A stretch of 64,000 nucleotides of DNA, taken from Catenaria anguillulae PL171 (Eukaryota; Blastocladiomycota; Blastocladiomycetes; Blastocladiales; Catenariaceae). The position numbers and the translations under genes were made by a program. This document shows, in pieces, positions 32,358 through 42,904 of this stretch (position 1 is its first letter; each line of letters opens with the position of its first letter). The stretch is taken from contig MCFL01000004.1 in assembly GCA_002102555.1 (NCBI GenBank), positions 310,001 to 374,000 on the forward strand. Direction: 5' to 3'. The notes beneath the pieces were generated by a model that saw only the letters and a list, made by a program, of their open reading frames with translations, was not told where the DNA came from and ran no database searches.

Positions 32358-35108
32358 TTACTGCTGAACAGCCTTGGTGCCAATATGAAGCTGGACTGAG
32401 GAGTCAATGTCGTCCCCAGACCAGCAGGCATTTTCGTCGTCACTGTCCAAATCGGGATCAAGCACAGACCCAGGAACATTAATTCGAACCATGGGTTGGT
32501 TCAGCTTAATCCTCTCACGGGAGGGCAAGTCGGTGTCCTACACACAGCACAAATGAGTTATTTAGAAAAAGCCGACAAGAGCAGATGGAAAGGCGATGTG
32601 ACGCACTGGGCTTTCAAAAACGGTTGCCAGCAACTCACCTCCATCTTCACCGCCATTGGCACACTCACCACCCATCAGTGCCTGCTTCAACTCATCCACG
32701 GTCACCTCGTCCCCATCATCCCACGATCCAAACGCGGTTTCCATGGAACCCACGTCCTCGTCCTCGTCCTCGTCCTTGTCCTTGTCCTCATCTTCACCAG
32801 CACCTGCACCACCCACACTGCGCTCAATCTCATCCAACTCGCGGATGCACCGCAAGCCAAACTCCATGTCACAAATGCTGCCCAGCGAGTATTCGCCAAC
32901 CTTGCATGCACGCCAGGCCGCCTTGACAATCTCTGGGTCATTGATGCTGTCAAAAGCTTTGACCATGCAACGCGCCAGGCGGTCACGGACGACATCCACG
33001 CCTTCTTCGAGCTTGAGCGTCTTGGGGTCTGCACCATTGTCAATCTCCTTCTTGACAATGTCGGCGAATACTTGGCACCATGCCTGCTTGGCGGCATGCT
33101 TGTACACACGTTGCAAGGTTGCGTCAGCCGGCTGGCACTTGCCTGTCAAGTGGGCTGGGACAAACCTTGACATGATCAAGCGGGTAAATAAGGGTAAATA
33201 ATGTCAATGCAAATGATCCAACGGAAAAAAATGATGAGAACATACCGAATGTGGGCTGTGATGCCAAGGTCTGCCAGGTGCTGCTTGAGGAACGTGCGGA
33301 ACTCATCAGTGCGGTGCACCGACCAGCAATCGAAGATCAAGAGTGTGTGCTTGACTCCAGACTTCTCACACGCCTTGACCAAATACCGCGCAAGAACAGT
33401 TGTCACATAGTCCTTGAGCGTATCAAAGTTCGCCCAATGATTGCCTGCCTTACCTGAGGGCACCGGCAAGACGGTTTCGGAGTCAATTGACGGCAGCGCG
33501 CGTTTGGTCTTGCCAGGGAAAACGACTTGAACTGGTGTCACATCACCGGACAGGGCAGACGTCAAGGTGGCCGTACAAGCGCGCTTCTCTTCCTTGCCAA
33601 TGATGGATACATCCCGCGAGTTCCTTGTCTCGTACGTGCGTTGGTTGCCAACAGGCGTGTATGACACACCCGTTTGGTCCCAGTTCACGACTTGAGTGGC
33701 CGGGATGCGATTGAGGGTCACGATCTTGGCACAATGACGCACAAAGTTGATGGCTTGCTCTTGCCAATCCAATGGAAGCTTGTGCGATGCCGTTGTTCCA
33801 ACTCGAAATGACCAGTTCAACGGTTTCTCAGCGACAAACGCGCGAATCCATCTACACACAAGATATTAGGGAGAACAGTAAGAAAGGAGACTGGTTCATT
33901 TGTTCGCAAAACAGGCCTGAGAGTGTATGAAGCATACTGGCGGGAGGCAACGAAAGGAGCGGATTTGTTGCCAACAGGTACATCAAAGATTTGAGGGCAT
34001 CGGGCCTGCAGCAGGCCAAGAACAAATGGGCGGATGATGGAGGAATTGATTGGTGTTCCTGGTAGAGATGTAGACAAAAGAAAAGTGAGCTTGGGTGGTA
34101 AAACAGGTTGGCAAGCAGGCAATGTACCAGCAGCACGCAAGTTGAGAAGAGCTGTGACAAGCTCATTCTTGACAGCCGGGTATGGTGCCAAGATGTCTTT
34201 CCGACCAACCTTGGCTGATGTAAGGTAGGTCTTACTGGCCTTGACCTTCAAGAGGGCAGCTGGCTTCCATTTCAGCTTACCATCCTCCTTGTCAGTCCAC
34301 TTGGACACAAACGACTTGTGAAACGTGTTGAACAGGCCTGGGTAGGTCCGCTTGAGCGCATTAACCATGCGATCAAGGGATGACCACTTGTTGAGCTCGC
34401 GGTCAATAAGGTAAATAAGGTGCGGCGCAAACCAGTTTGTCCGTTTGGTTTTAAACGCCTTCTCCTCGACAATCTTGCCAACAGCAGAATCGGAATGATC
34501 TTGGAGCACGTCATCCAACTGTGAAAAAAGTCGATCGGCACCGAGTGGTGAGACAAATGCAGCTTTGACAAGCATTGCAACCAACGTACGCGTCGCTTCT
34601 TGGCATTAATCTTGCCATCCAGACCACGAATCCCGCTCTCAATCTCGCGCTGCTTTTTCAGCTGGCGGCACTTGATTTGGCGGAGGCGGGCGCGCTCCTT
34701 TTTGGCCGCCTCCTTGCGCAGTTTCGTGGCTGCAGCCTTCTCCTTGCGTTCTTGCTGAGCGGCAGAGAGCCGGGCATGAGCTTGTTCATGCTGATTGGCG
34801 ATGTCCTCCTTTGTGACCCGAACGGCGAATGAAGTCAAGGTGGTCTGCTTGAGCTTCCTCTTTTTGTTCTTGTCGGGCAGCGATTTGGATGATGCCTTGG
34901 CCAAACGCTGGTGATCAGGGTCTTGACTGGTGGCATCTGGTTTGGAGTCAGGGCCAGAAGCAAACTGGGGGCAACCAGGGTGGTGACGGGACTGGTGCTC
35001 TTCGCAGCAGCAGATTTCGCAATCGTCGCAGTTCGAAACGTAGGCACGGCCACAGTCGGCAAAGAAGTCGCAATGCAATGACGATGGAAGGTCAGGTAAA
35101 GAAGCCAT
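32358..35108 (-). CDS. Pogo-like DDE transposase, probably disrupted
   Basis: Segments on the minus strand: 35108 to about 34592, about 34590 to 33938, 33851-33246, 33165-32639 and 32537-32358, with GT-AG introns between the last four. The N-terminus has a Cys/His cluster (CDDCEICCCEEH) and a long basic coiled coil. A helical DNA-binding-like region follows (LDRMVNALKRTYPGLF). The catalytic domain shows three acidic positions: NWDQTG, IFDCWSVHRTDEF and GKCQPADATLQ, which places it in the DDE_1 (pogo/Tigger) group. The C-terminus is very acidic. Two joins fail: a single missing base near 34590, and the last exon, which is out of phase in my model. The copy may therefore be non-autonomous, or the sequence may contain errors. 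Confidence 0.85.
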
Positions 35109-35535
35109 GCTGGTTCGGGGCTATAGTGCAGTCTGTGGTTGTTGGAGAATACTATCGATGGGGACAGTTGAGGAAAGGCTACCATTCAGCTAGAATACAT
35201 AGTGACCATTTGAAGAAAGTGTCATTGAATATGTGGGACCGGTTGTTGTTTGTGCTGCCCACCGATGACCCTTTCCATCGCCTTCTCATGATCGAGCCAT
35301 TCCTTGCATTCCTTGCATGCATCTTGATGCATGTCATGCAGGTCCGATGCTGCAAGCCGAGAGTGAGCCACGGCTTGTTCCAAAAACAACCTTGTGCGTC
35401 ACAGCGCACCCGTTTCCTGAGCCTCTTAATGTGTCACAGGTCATGGCATTGTTGTTTCATATCGTGAATTTGGTCACGGTCTCTGTGCGTGTTGTTGCTT
35501 ACCATTTTTGCGTTCGCCTGCGGCGGGCGTTCTGT

Positions 35536-35553
35536 CTATTCGCAGCACTACAG
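35536..35553 (-). repeat. Right terminal inverted repeat
   Basis: CTATTCGCAGCACTACAG, the reverse complement of the left repeat at 30521-30538, followed by TA. Confidence 0.93.
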
Positions 35554-35555
35554 TA

Positions 35556-36560
35556 GACTGTTTTCCATGATGCTGTATTGGATCTACCCGCTTTGTGTTG
35601 AGCATGATTGGCTTTTGTACATAACTCCATACATTTTCGTTGGCAAAGATGTTGCAACCTCCTGCATCTGGGTGGCTGGCTCATGGCCACGACAGCTGAT
35701 GATCAGAAAGGAACGAGAGGGGAATCGGGGATATGGCCCTTATCGAGACATGTCTACATTGGCAAAGCCCATGGCCTACGTGGTATCGAATCTGTTACGG
35801 ACAGGAACGCAACGAGCCGACCTCGACCTCTGGATGGATTTGAATCCTTGCTTGCACAGGTGTCTATATCGAGGCCTCACCTGCCTTAGCATGCGTGATG
35901 AGGCAACCTGTCCTGTGATCAAATTTGAAACGGGCTCTGAGACAAGAGTTCCTGTTGTTAAACAGCAAACGATCGATCGATAGGCCAGCAGCAGCATGTG
36001 AACGTTCCAATACAGGTACTGTCTCTGTTCTGTAATACATCTTTCTGCTGGGATAGCTGATGTAATGAATGCAACGGTTATCATATTGACCGCTTGCGGC
36101 GGAGGCGGTACCCCTTTACCCGGCATGGACAACGCAATCGAAACAGTAAGCTCCAAGCAGTTGCATATCACATCACGGCACTGGCACTGATCACGCATGG
36201 CGTGCACGCTTGTCTCGCTCCCAAGTGCATGTGCGCATGACGTGCGAAGCGGGGCCGACCGCAACCGATAGACATGCAGGCAGTGAGGGCGTTCATGTGT
36301 ACACCTTTAGTAACGTCAGCTGATTTTTGTGCCTTCATTCCGTTTGCAACTTGAGTTGTCATGGTCACCTCGTCCCAGCTTGACATCCGGAGGGATGCAG
36401 TCTCGACCGTCGACAAAGGTCGCAACCGCCAGCTCGCGGACCCTCGAGGCAGCCGATTTGGTAAGCCATAAAGGTTGAGGTATCCCCGCTATGCACCTTC
36501 TTAGAAAGAAGACAGTATCGCAGCATCCCTCCCGTCAGAAGCATGAGCATATTTCCCGCG
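35556..36560. other. Intergenic region upstream of carboxypeptidase 3
   Basis: About 1 kb of host DNA after the transposon. The plus-strand frame starting at 35489 spans the element boundary and shows no family features; I treat it as chance. Confidence 0.5.
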
Positions 36561-38134
36561 ATGAAGCCCACTCTCACGCTTACCTTACTTGTCGCTGCCG
36601 TGCTGGGCAGTCTCATCCCTTCCGCATGTACACTTTCCGTGCCCAAGTCCGCCATGGCCCCATCGTCGTACAAAGGCTTGTTCTTGGATTCTCCTTTGCT
36701 TCCACCTTGCTTACTTCCGTCTCATCTGTTTGTTTATGCTCTGTCGTCACAGATCAGCTGGTTGTCCGAGTCGTCAACCCGCCCGCTTCCATTGTTGATG
36801 AAGCCGCCAACGGCAAGGTGGACGTGTGGTCGCACAATTCCAACTCCATTGACATTCGCCTCCGTGCCGCCGATGTCGCAAGCAAGCTATCCGGTATCGA
36901 GCATCACGTCCTGATCCCCGATCTCGCAGCTCTCATCCTCGCGGATTCATCGTCGCAACGCGTCAAGTCGGTGGCCAGAGCGTCTCGTGAGGCCGCGACC
37001 GCAGCCGCCGTCCCAACCGACATAACGTACTTCAACGACTACCACCCTTACGCCGAGGTCGTCGACTACTTGCGCACCAAGTGCTCGCAGTATGCCGCAA
37101 TCTGTGCATTTACCCCGTCCATTGGAAAAACTGTTGAAGGCCGTGACATTGTGGCCGTCAAGCTGGGCAACTTGTCGTCGATTCCTGCAAACACAAAGCG
37201 CCCGCAGCTGTACATGGAGGGTACCCTGCATGCGCGCGAATGGGCGGCCACGTCGACCGTGCAGTACATTTTCCATCAGCTATTGGAGCAGTATGCGACG
37301 AGCACCGAAGTCAAGGCCTTGGTGGATTCAGCGGACATTCATTTCGTGCCGCTTGCCAACCCGGACGGATACGAGTATTCTTGGTCGACGGATCGGTTGT
37401 GGCGCAAGAACCGCCGGGCGAATGCCGATGGGTCGTTTGGCGTTGATGTGCGTTCAGCCGCTCTCGCTTTGTTCAAATGCAAGGTTAGGACTTTGTGGAC
37501 TGACACAATTACCACTGCATCACAGCTCAACCGCAACATGGCCTACCACTGGGGCCAACGTGGAACCTCGAGCGACCCAACCAGCGAAGTGTACAGTGGC
37601 CCCAAGCCCGAATCCGAGCCCGAAGTGCAAGCCATTCTCAAGTACTTCCGATCGCTGCCTCACGTGGTCGCCACCATCGACATGCACACGTACGGCCAAC
37701 TCTTGCTTCGCCCCGTCGGTGATACAAAGAAGGACGTCAAGCACGAAGCGCAGCTGCGATCGGTAACGGAAAAGATGCGCGACACGATTCGCAGTGTGAC
37801 TGGGACAGAGTACGAGCCCAAGAAGGGAATGCAGCTGGTACGTCTCCGTTGCCGAATGGTGTCTATGTCTTCACTTGACTCACATGACTGCACTTGATCG
37901 TAGTACCCGACCACTGGAACCGCCCGTGACACGTTTTACACGACGCCCAAGACGGACGCTCTGACGGGCAAGGCCATTCAGCCTTACTCAGTGACGATTG
38001 AGCTGCGTCCCAGCGGCGCCGAAGATTACGGCTTTGTGCTGCCGAAGGAACAGATCATTGACGTTGGCAAGGAGATCTTTGCAAGCTACCTGCTGTATGC
38101 CAAGAATGCACTGGCCAGCCCTTTGGTGTCTTGA
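36561..38134 (+). CDS. Secreted M14A zinc carboxypeptidase 3
   Basis: Third paralogue, frame intact. Exons 36561-36675, 36753-37447, 37526-37837 and 37904-38134; 450 residues. Signal peptide MKPTLTLTLLVAAVLGSLIP; ATG 36543 is an alternative start. The first intron must begin with GC (AAAG|GCTTGT), the same position where paralogues 1 and 2 have GT; the acceptor is GTCACAG. The propeptide is recognisable (LVVRVVNPPA, DVWSHNSNSIDIRL). Catalytic features are complete: LHAREWAAT, LNRNMAYHWG, IDMHTYGQLLLRP, QLYPTTGTARDTFY and TIELRP. The residue aligned with CPA position 255 is Arg, which by analogy with vertebrate CPO predicts preference for acidic C-terminal residues (inference). Confidence 0.9.
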
Positions 38135-38346
38135 GCGCACGTTGTAGAGGGTGATTGACTTGTGTTGGCAAAAAAAATGTTGGCGTATTCGCATCATGAT
38201 GAATAGAATGTCCCATCTATCTCGGGGACATTATCAATCGGCTGACAGTTATGTAGAACGATAAGAAATGACATGTAGTACTTTCTGTTGTTGTTGGGCA
38301 CAACCACGAGCCCCATTCCGTTCTGCCACCATAGACACACTGCACA

Positions 38347-40556
38347 TTACTCAAACAAGGTACTGTCCGCATACGACGCTGCATACGTATCAGCCGAGTT
38401 GTCGGCAAAGAGAGCATCTTCGGCGCTGAAATCCGCCTCGTCCAACCCCTCCTCATCCGCGAAATCCTCCTCACTCAGCGAGAAATCGGCATCCAGCAAC
38501 TCGTCGCCCAACGCATACTCTGCGGCTGAATCCTCATCCAAAGCATCTTCATCCAGCTCGTCTCCAAACGCAAACTCGCCTGCTGCGTCCTCATCCACGA
38601 AATCGTCCTCAATGAATGCATCCTCGGCTGAAAACTGCGGCTCGCCCAAGTAATACTCGCCCGCAAACGGCGCGTCGGCCATGCTCCGCAGCGGCTGGTT
38701 GGCACACGTCTGGTACGAGTCTGCGCATGCGTACGCCGGGAAAATGGAGGCGGGAATGATGGGCAGGTTCGGGCATGCCTTTGATCCGACCGACGTGGTG
38801 ACATCTACCTCAATGGCCATGGTGGCTGGGCTCTTTTCTTGGACATGGTCGACGAGCGCTTTGCGGACTTTGCGTGGAGTCACGTCCTTGGTCGATTTGG
38901 CTGTCATTGAATGTACATTTTGGCGCCATCCATTTGAGGTGAGAAAAGCAGCGTCAGCATATCATGGGAACGCGTCGAGGTGAGCGAAAGGACAGGGCTA
39001 CGTACGCGCTGGAGGCAAGAACCAGTTGACAGTAAACATGGGCGCATTCACGCCATTCTTGAGCCTGACGGCGCCCTCGGCCAATGACCCGTGGAACCAT
39101 TGGTGGCCATTGATGGACGTGGTCACGACCGGGTTGAACAAGTCACACTGGTTGGCGTCGCCCGCAGCATATTCCATGCCCTTGCCACCAATCGCTGCCG
39201 CCAAGGACTTGATGGGCGTTGCGGGGAAGCTCACGTCAAACGAAAAGTGGCCCTTTTCGGTCTTGTCGAATGCCACGGCCAGGTTCCTCGCGTCTTGCCT
39301 GTTCAGGTCGAACGAGGTGCGGATCTTGTGCACAGGGGATGTCCACGGGGACGTCTCCTCTGAGCGGCGGATACGTTGGGCGAGCATTTCGGCTTCGAGC
39401 TAGCAAATGCGTTTAACAAGACCCCGTGAATATTGGCGTTGGGGACACAAGAGCGGCCGATTAGCAAACAAAGACGTATGTACCGCCAGCATAAACACAG
39501 TCAACGTCTTGGCAAACACGGGAATTGTGTTCTTGGCAAACGCCGGACTGGTCACATCACCCAGAGCGGCAAACGGCGGCACTTGGGCAATAGCAGACAA
39601 AACTTGCGGGCCATTGTCCATCTCGGCAATCTTCTTGACACGCGAAATCAAGTTCTTGCGCACTGTTTCCAGAGCCTTGAACGTATCCACGGTGCGTTTG
39701 TCTTGGAAGAGGTTCTTGTTCTTGGGCAATAGTCGCGGGTTGGGAGCGCCAGGCTTTTGCGGTTGACGCAGCTCGAGCTCATCCGTGTACGTGCTAATGA
39801 CGTGCGCAAGGGACCGGGTGATGGTGTTGTAGCAATTGGCCGACTTTGTGATGGGCTGGCACGCGCCTTTGCCACTGCACTCTGGCTCTTTGGCGTATTC
39901 CTGTTTGTCGACGCGGAACATAGCCCGCAGCACGGCACATCCGTGGTTGGCCACCTTGAACAGATCGTCCGACGTGCGGTCCAGAGGCGACTTTTTCGGC
40001 CACATGCGGTACAGGAGATAGGGCAGCTCGGCGCAAAACTCGGCCAGGATGGTCGGCTGCACTTCGACGGGCTCCTTGACATACTCGTCCGTGCTGGGCT
40101 TCTTGCCGCTCACGACGTTGTAGTCGTGCTGGAACAAGGTTGTGGGCACGCGCACCTTGCGGTTCTTGCCGCCCCCATAGTGGATTTGGTACTTGAACGC
40201 GGCGTTTGTGTTTGGCCAAACGGGCTGGTGGTCCATGGCTTTGGAGCAGCGGGCCTCGGCATAGTTCTAACAAGACCGAAAGAGTGAGCCGTTGATTCGA
40301 ACGGTCAGTGTACTTGCCTTCCTTGTCTACAAGGAACAAGGCGGACCAGCCAAGAGCACTGGGCGAGCAATGTAGTAGTACACACCTTGTGGGCACGTTG
40401 GCTGTTGATGGTGAATGCGTGGACATGGAAGTTTTCGCTGGTCGCGTCGGCAGCCGCCACGGGCGAGCTGGCAAGAGCCGAGAGCACGGCCAACGTGAAG
40501 CAGAGCAGGCGGGCGATTCGGCGGCTGCTCGCGTCCTTGCGGGTGATGGGTGACAT
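38347..40556 (-). CDS. Secreted protein with acidic C-terminal tail, unknown family
   Basis: Four exons: 40556-40386, 40266-39484, 39399-39006 and 38900-38347, introns of 85-119 nt, 633 residues. The ATG at 40556 is followed by a clear signal sequence (RRIARLLCFTLAVLSALA). The mature protein starts with FHVHAFTINSQRAHK and has scattered Cys (CAVLRAMF, CSGKGACQPI, DANQCDLFNP, CADSYQTCANQ). I do not recognise a domain. The last 80 residues are almost entirely Ala, Asp, Glu, Ser and Phe (EDAFIEDDFVDEDAAGEF and similar), strongly acidic and probably disordered. The exon 2/3 join uses donor GTACAT and is my best guess. A secreted or cell-wall-associated protein is inferred. Confidence 0.72.
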
Positions 40557-41183
40557 GGTGGTTGCAGGTTCAGAGACGCGATCAACAGCGAAGTCGTAGG
40601 CAGCAAGAGTTCGAGCAAGCGAGAGCGGTAGACGATGGCCGTGATGCTGGTTCGCTTGAATGCTGTCAGATGCAGTCACTATCGTTTACTATGGAGAATG
40701 GATTATGCCGGGTCCAAGCCCGTTCCCCTCGGTTGTGATTCGCGGGGCCGACAACGTTGATCGCATGGCATGCTGTGTTGGACGCGCTTGATGAGAACGC
40801 TCGCGTGATGAAACGTGACCTGGTGAGACAACTTGAATAACTTGGGATTCACTCGCTCGCGCCAGAGTGTTTGTCCATAATAACGAGGATCAACAAACAT
40901 TAATACATATTTATGCCCGTGAACTCCACGGTACGCTGTCCACATCTGCTGAATACCCACATGCCTTTCATCTCGGCATAGTTTCACATTCAGCAGTCTC
41001 GAATTTGACATTCGCTTGGACTGCTCCACCCCAGCTGCTCGGCCGGAGCCGGATTGATGCTCCACAACGACCCCCTTGTGCTCTTTGCTTTGAGATCCAC
41101 CCTGCTGCTCGGATTGGCTTGGATGCTGACCCGACGATGGCCGTGCGGTGCCCTTCAAGCTGTGGACGTTCGACGACATCATC
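40557..41183. other. Intergenic region
   Basis: Upstream of the acidic-tail secreted protein and downstream of the membrane protein. No coding sequence recognised. Confidence 0.5.
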
Positions 41184-42326
41184 CTATTCAAGGTGTTGAG
41201 GAAAGTGGCAAACGAGCGCAGGCGGAATGCCATAGACCCATACAATCTTGATTTTCAATGATTGGCAATACTGCGTAAGTGTCCTTGTGGCAACAATACC
41301 GGACAACGGTGTAGGCGGCGCAGCAACGTACAAGAACCAAAGTGGATCTTCTTGTGGGGCAATCACGACAATCAAGGCGGCAACGATTAAGAAGAGTGAT
41401 TCAACCAAGAGGATCACTTGGACTCTGAAGAGCATTTGCGAGAAGCCTTGGCGCACTTGGATTCCGTCACCCCCACCTCCAGCCAAGCTTCGAAGGTGCA
41501 CGATAAAGACCATTGCGATAGCGAAATTGAGGACCGCATCGTAAACCACCCAATCTGGTTGGTTCAAAGCAACCAGAGTGTCCGATTCAATAACACGTCA
41601 ACACTGAACCCATCGGCCTTAGAAAGTCCAAGGCCGTTAACGCACATCCATAGACTTGGTTCCAGAGTGGGATATAGTAATACTGGTAGTTTTGCGCCAA
41701 GTAGTACACGATTCCGCTGTTGCACACAATATTGAAGACGACTGTCACCGCAACCAGTCCGCCAAGAATGCGCAAGAGAGTCACTCTTGACGTGTGACAG
41801 AGCCGATAGAGCCGAAAATAGTTGAGAAGTGTGAAGGCAATCAATTGTGACGTTTCAAGGAAAGTCAGGAAGAAGGACAGCCGCTTGGTACTGTCATTGA
41901 CCTTGCCCTCGGGCACGTTCGGATCGAATGCCATAGCGACTACATTGATGAGGATGATATGCAGCAAAAACGCGCATGAAATGACGAGCAGCGCCAGGTA
42001 GTACTTTGAAGACCGCTTGTAGTACAGCTCGCCAGTGGTTGCAACTGTCGATATGTGAAGACAAACAATGAGGGCCAGCGCAAACGACCCAGCATTCCTG
42101 TTATATGAAGCTTGATAAGTTAGCGTTCAGCTCAAAACGCAAAACGATTCACTGCGGACATACCATGTGAATGAGGACTACAATGTATCGATGATAGTAG
42201 TGGCAAGTCCATCGGCATTAACTTGCAGCTTGGCGACTCGATCGCGAAGCGGACGGCATACCTCAGTGACTGGCATGGCTGGCTGCGACGCTTGGTCGTG
42301 ACTATGTTGCGGAAAGCGTGGTGCAT
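41184..42326 (-). CDS. Polytopic membrane protein, unknown family
   Basis: Exons supported: about 42098-41646 and 41554-41184, joined by a 91-nt intron (GTGCGT...ACCAG) that gives NQVYGYWVVYDAV. Membrane segments in order include AGSFALALIVCLHIST, YYLALLVISCAFLLHIILIN, LSFFLTFLETSQLIAFTLLNY, LLRILGGLVAVTVVFNIVC, WVVYDAVLNFAIAMVFIVHL and VQVILLVESLFLIVAALIVVI, so at least six or seven helices. A basic loop (YFRLYRLCHTSR) lies between segments. The 5' end is uncertain: an acceptor (TTATATAACAG) precedes the first segment near 42099, and the exon before it (to an ATG at 42326) is weakly supported. The arrangement resembles a seven-helix receptor-like protein, but no family motif was recognised. 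Confidence 0.6.
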
Positions 42327-42904
42327 GCCGTCCCTGAGCGAGATGGCGTATCAAGGCATGAAATAGAGCAGTTAAAGCACGTGCTGTTGTCTATTTCACA
42401 AGAATTTCACGGAGGATCCGGAATGAGTGTTGACGTTGACGTTCGCTCAAGGCGTGGAACGACGATTTCTCAGCTTGGCACACTTCCATGCTGTCAGGCA
42501 GATTTTCGATTCCGCCGGTTGCGAGCAACGGGAAAACTCTGCACAGGAATCAACTCCACGGCACTAGAATCGCTCGCTCGGGTCAATGTTTACCATGACA
42601 GTCGTGGAAGAGACGGAGCGCATCGATGGGGTCGAGATACTGCGCTCCATCAAAAGCAGTGTGAGGTCATCCCGTCGAGCACACTCGGGATGGCCGCGGC
42701 TGTGGGCATGTTCGCGCTGCACTCCCCTCTTGGCTTGTGTTGGAAGGTGTATGAATGCAAAATGCATATTACAAGAGGACAGTTAGACACTTGCCATGCT
42801 ATTTGGATGCTCTCAGTCAATGCATTAACTTTGGCGGGTCGTCTGCCTTCGAAGAATACCCTTCCCCCGACCGTACTTGTCGTCGTTGCCATCACCCACA
42901 CTGC

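Larger units (their letters stand above)
30521..35553 (-). mobile_element. Pogo/Tc1-mariner-like DNA transposon, complete ends
   Basis: A 5033-bp element bounded by 18-bp perfect terminal inverted repeats and flanked by TA on both sides (30519-30520 and 35554-35555), the target duplication of the Tc1/mariner/pogo superfamily. It carries a multi-exon transposase on the minus strand (32358-35108), a 193-bp tandem repeat array (31746-32280) and a tRNA-like sequence (31254-31323). It sits between the second and third carboxypeptidase genes, immediately after the stop codon of the second. Perfect repeats and target duplication suggest a fairly recent insertion, although the transposase frame looks broken. 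Confidence 0.9.

Noticed and set aside
35489-35983. 164-codon plus-strand frame crossing the right transposon end
   Set aside because: It spans the junction of element and host DNA, so it cannot be an old gene, and shows no family features.
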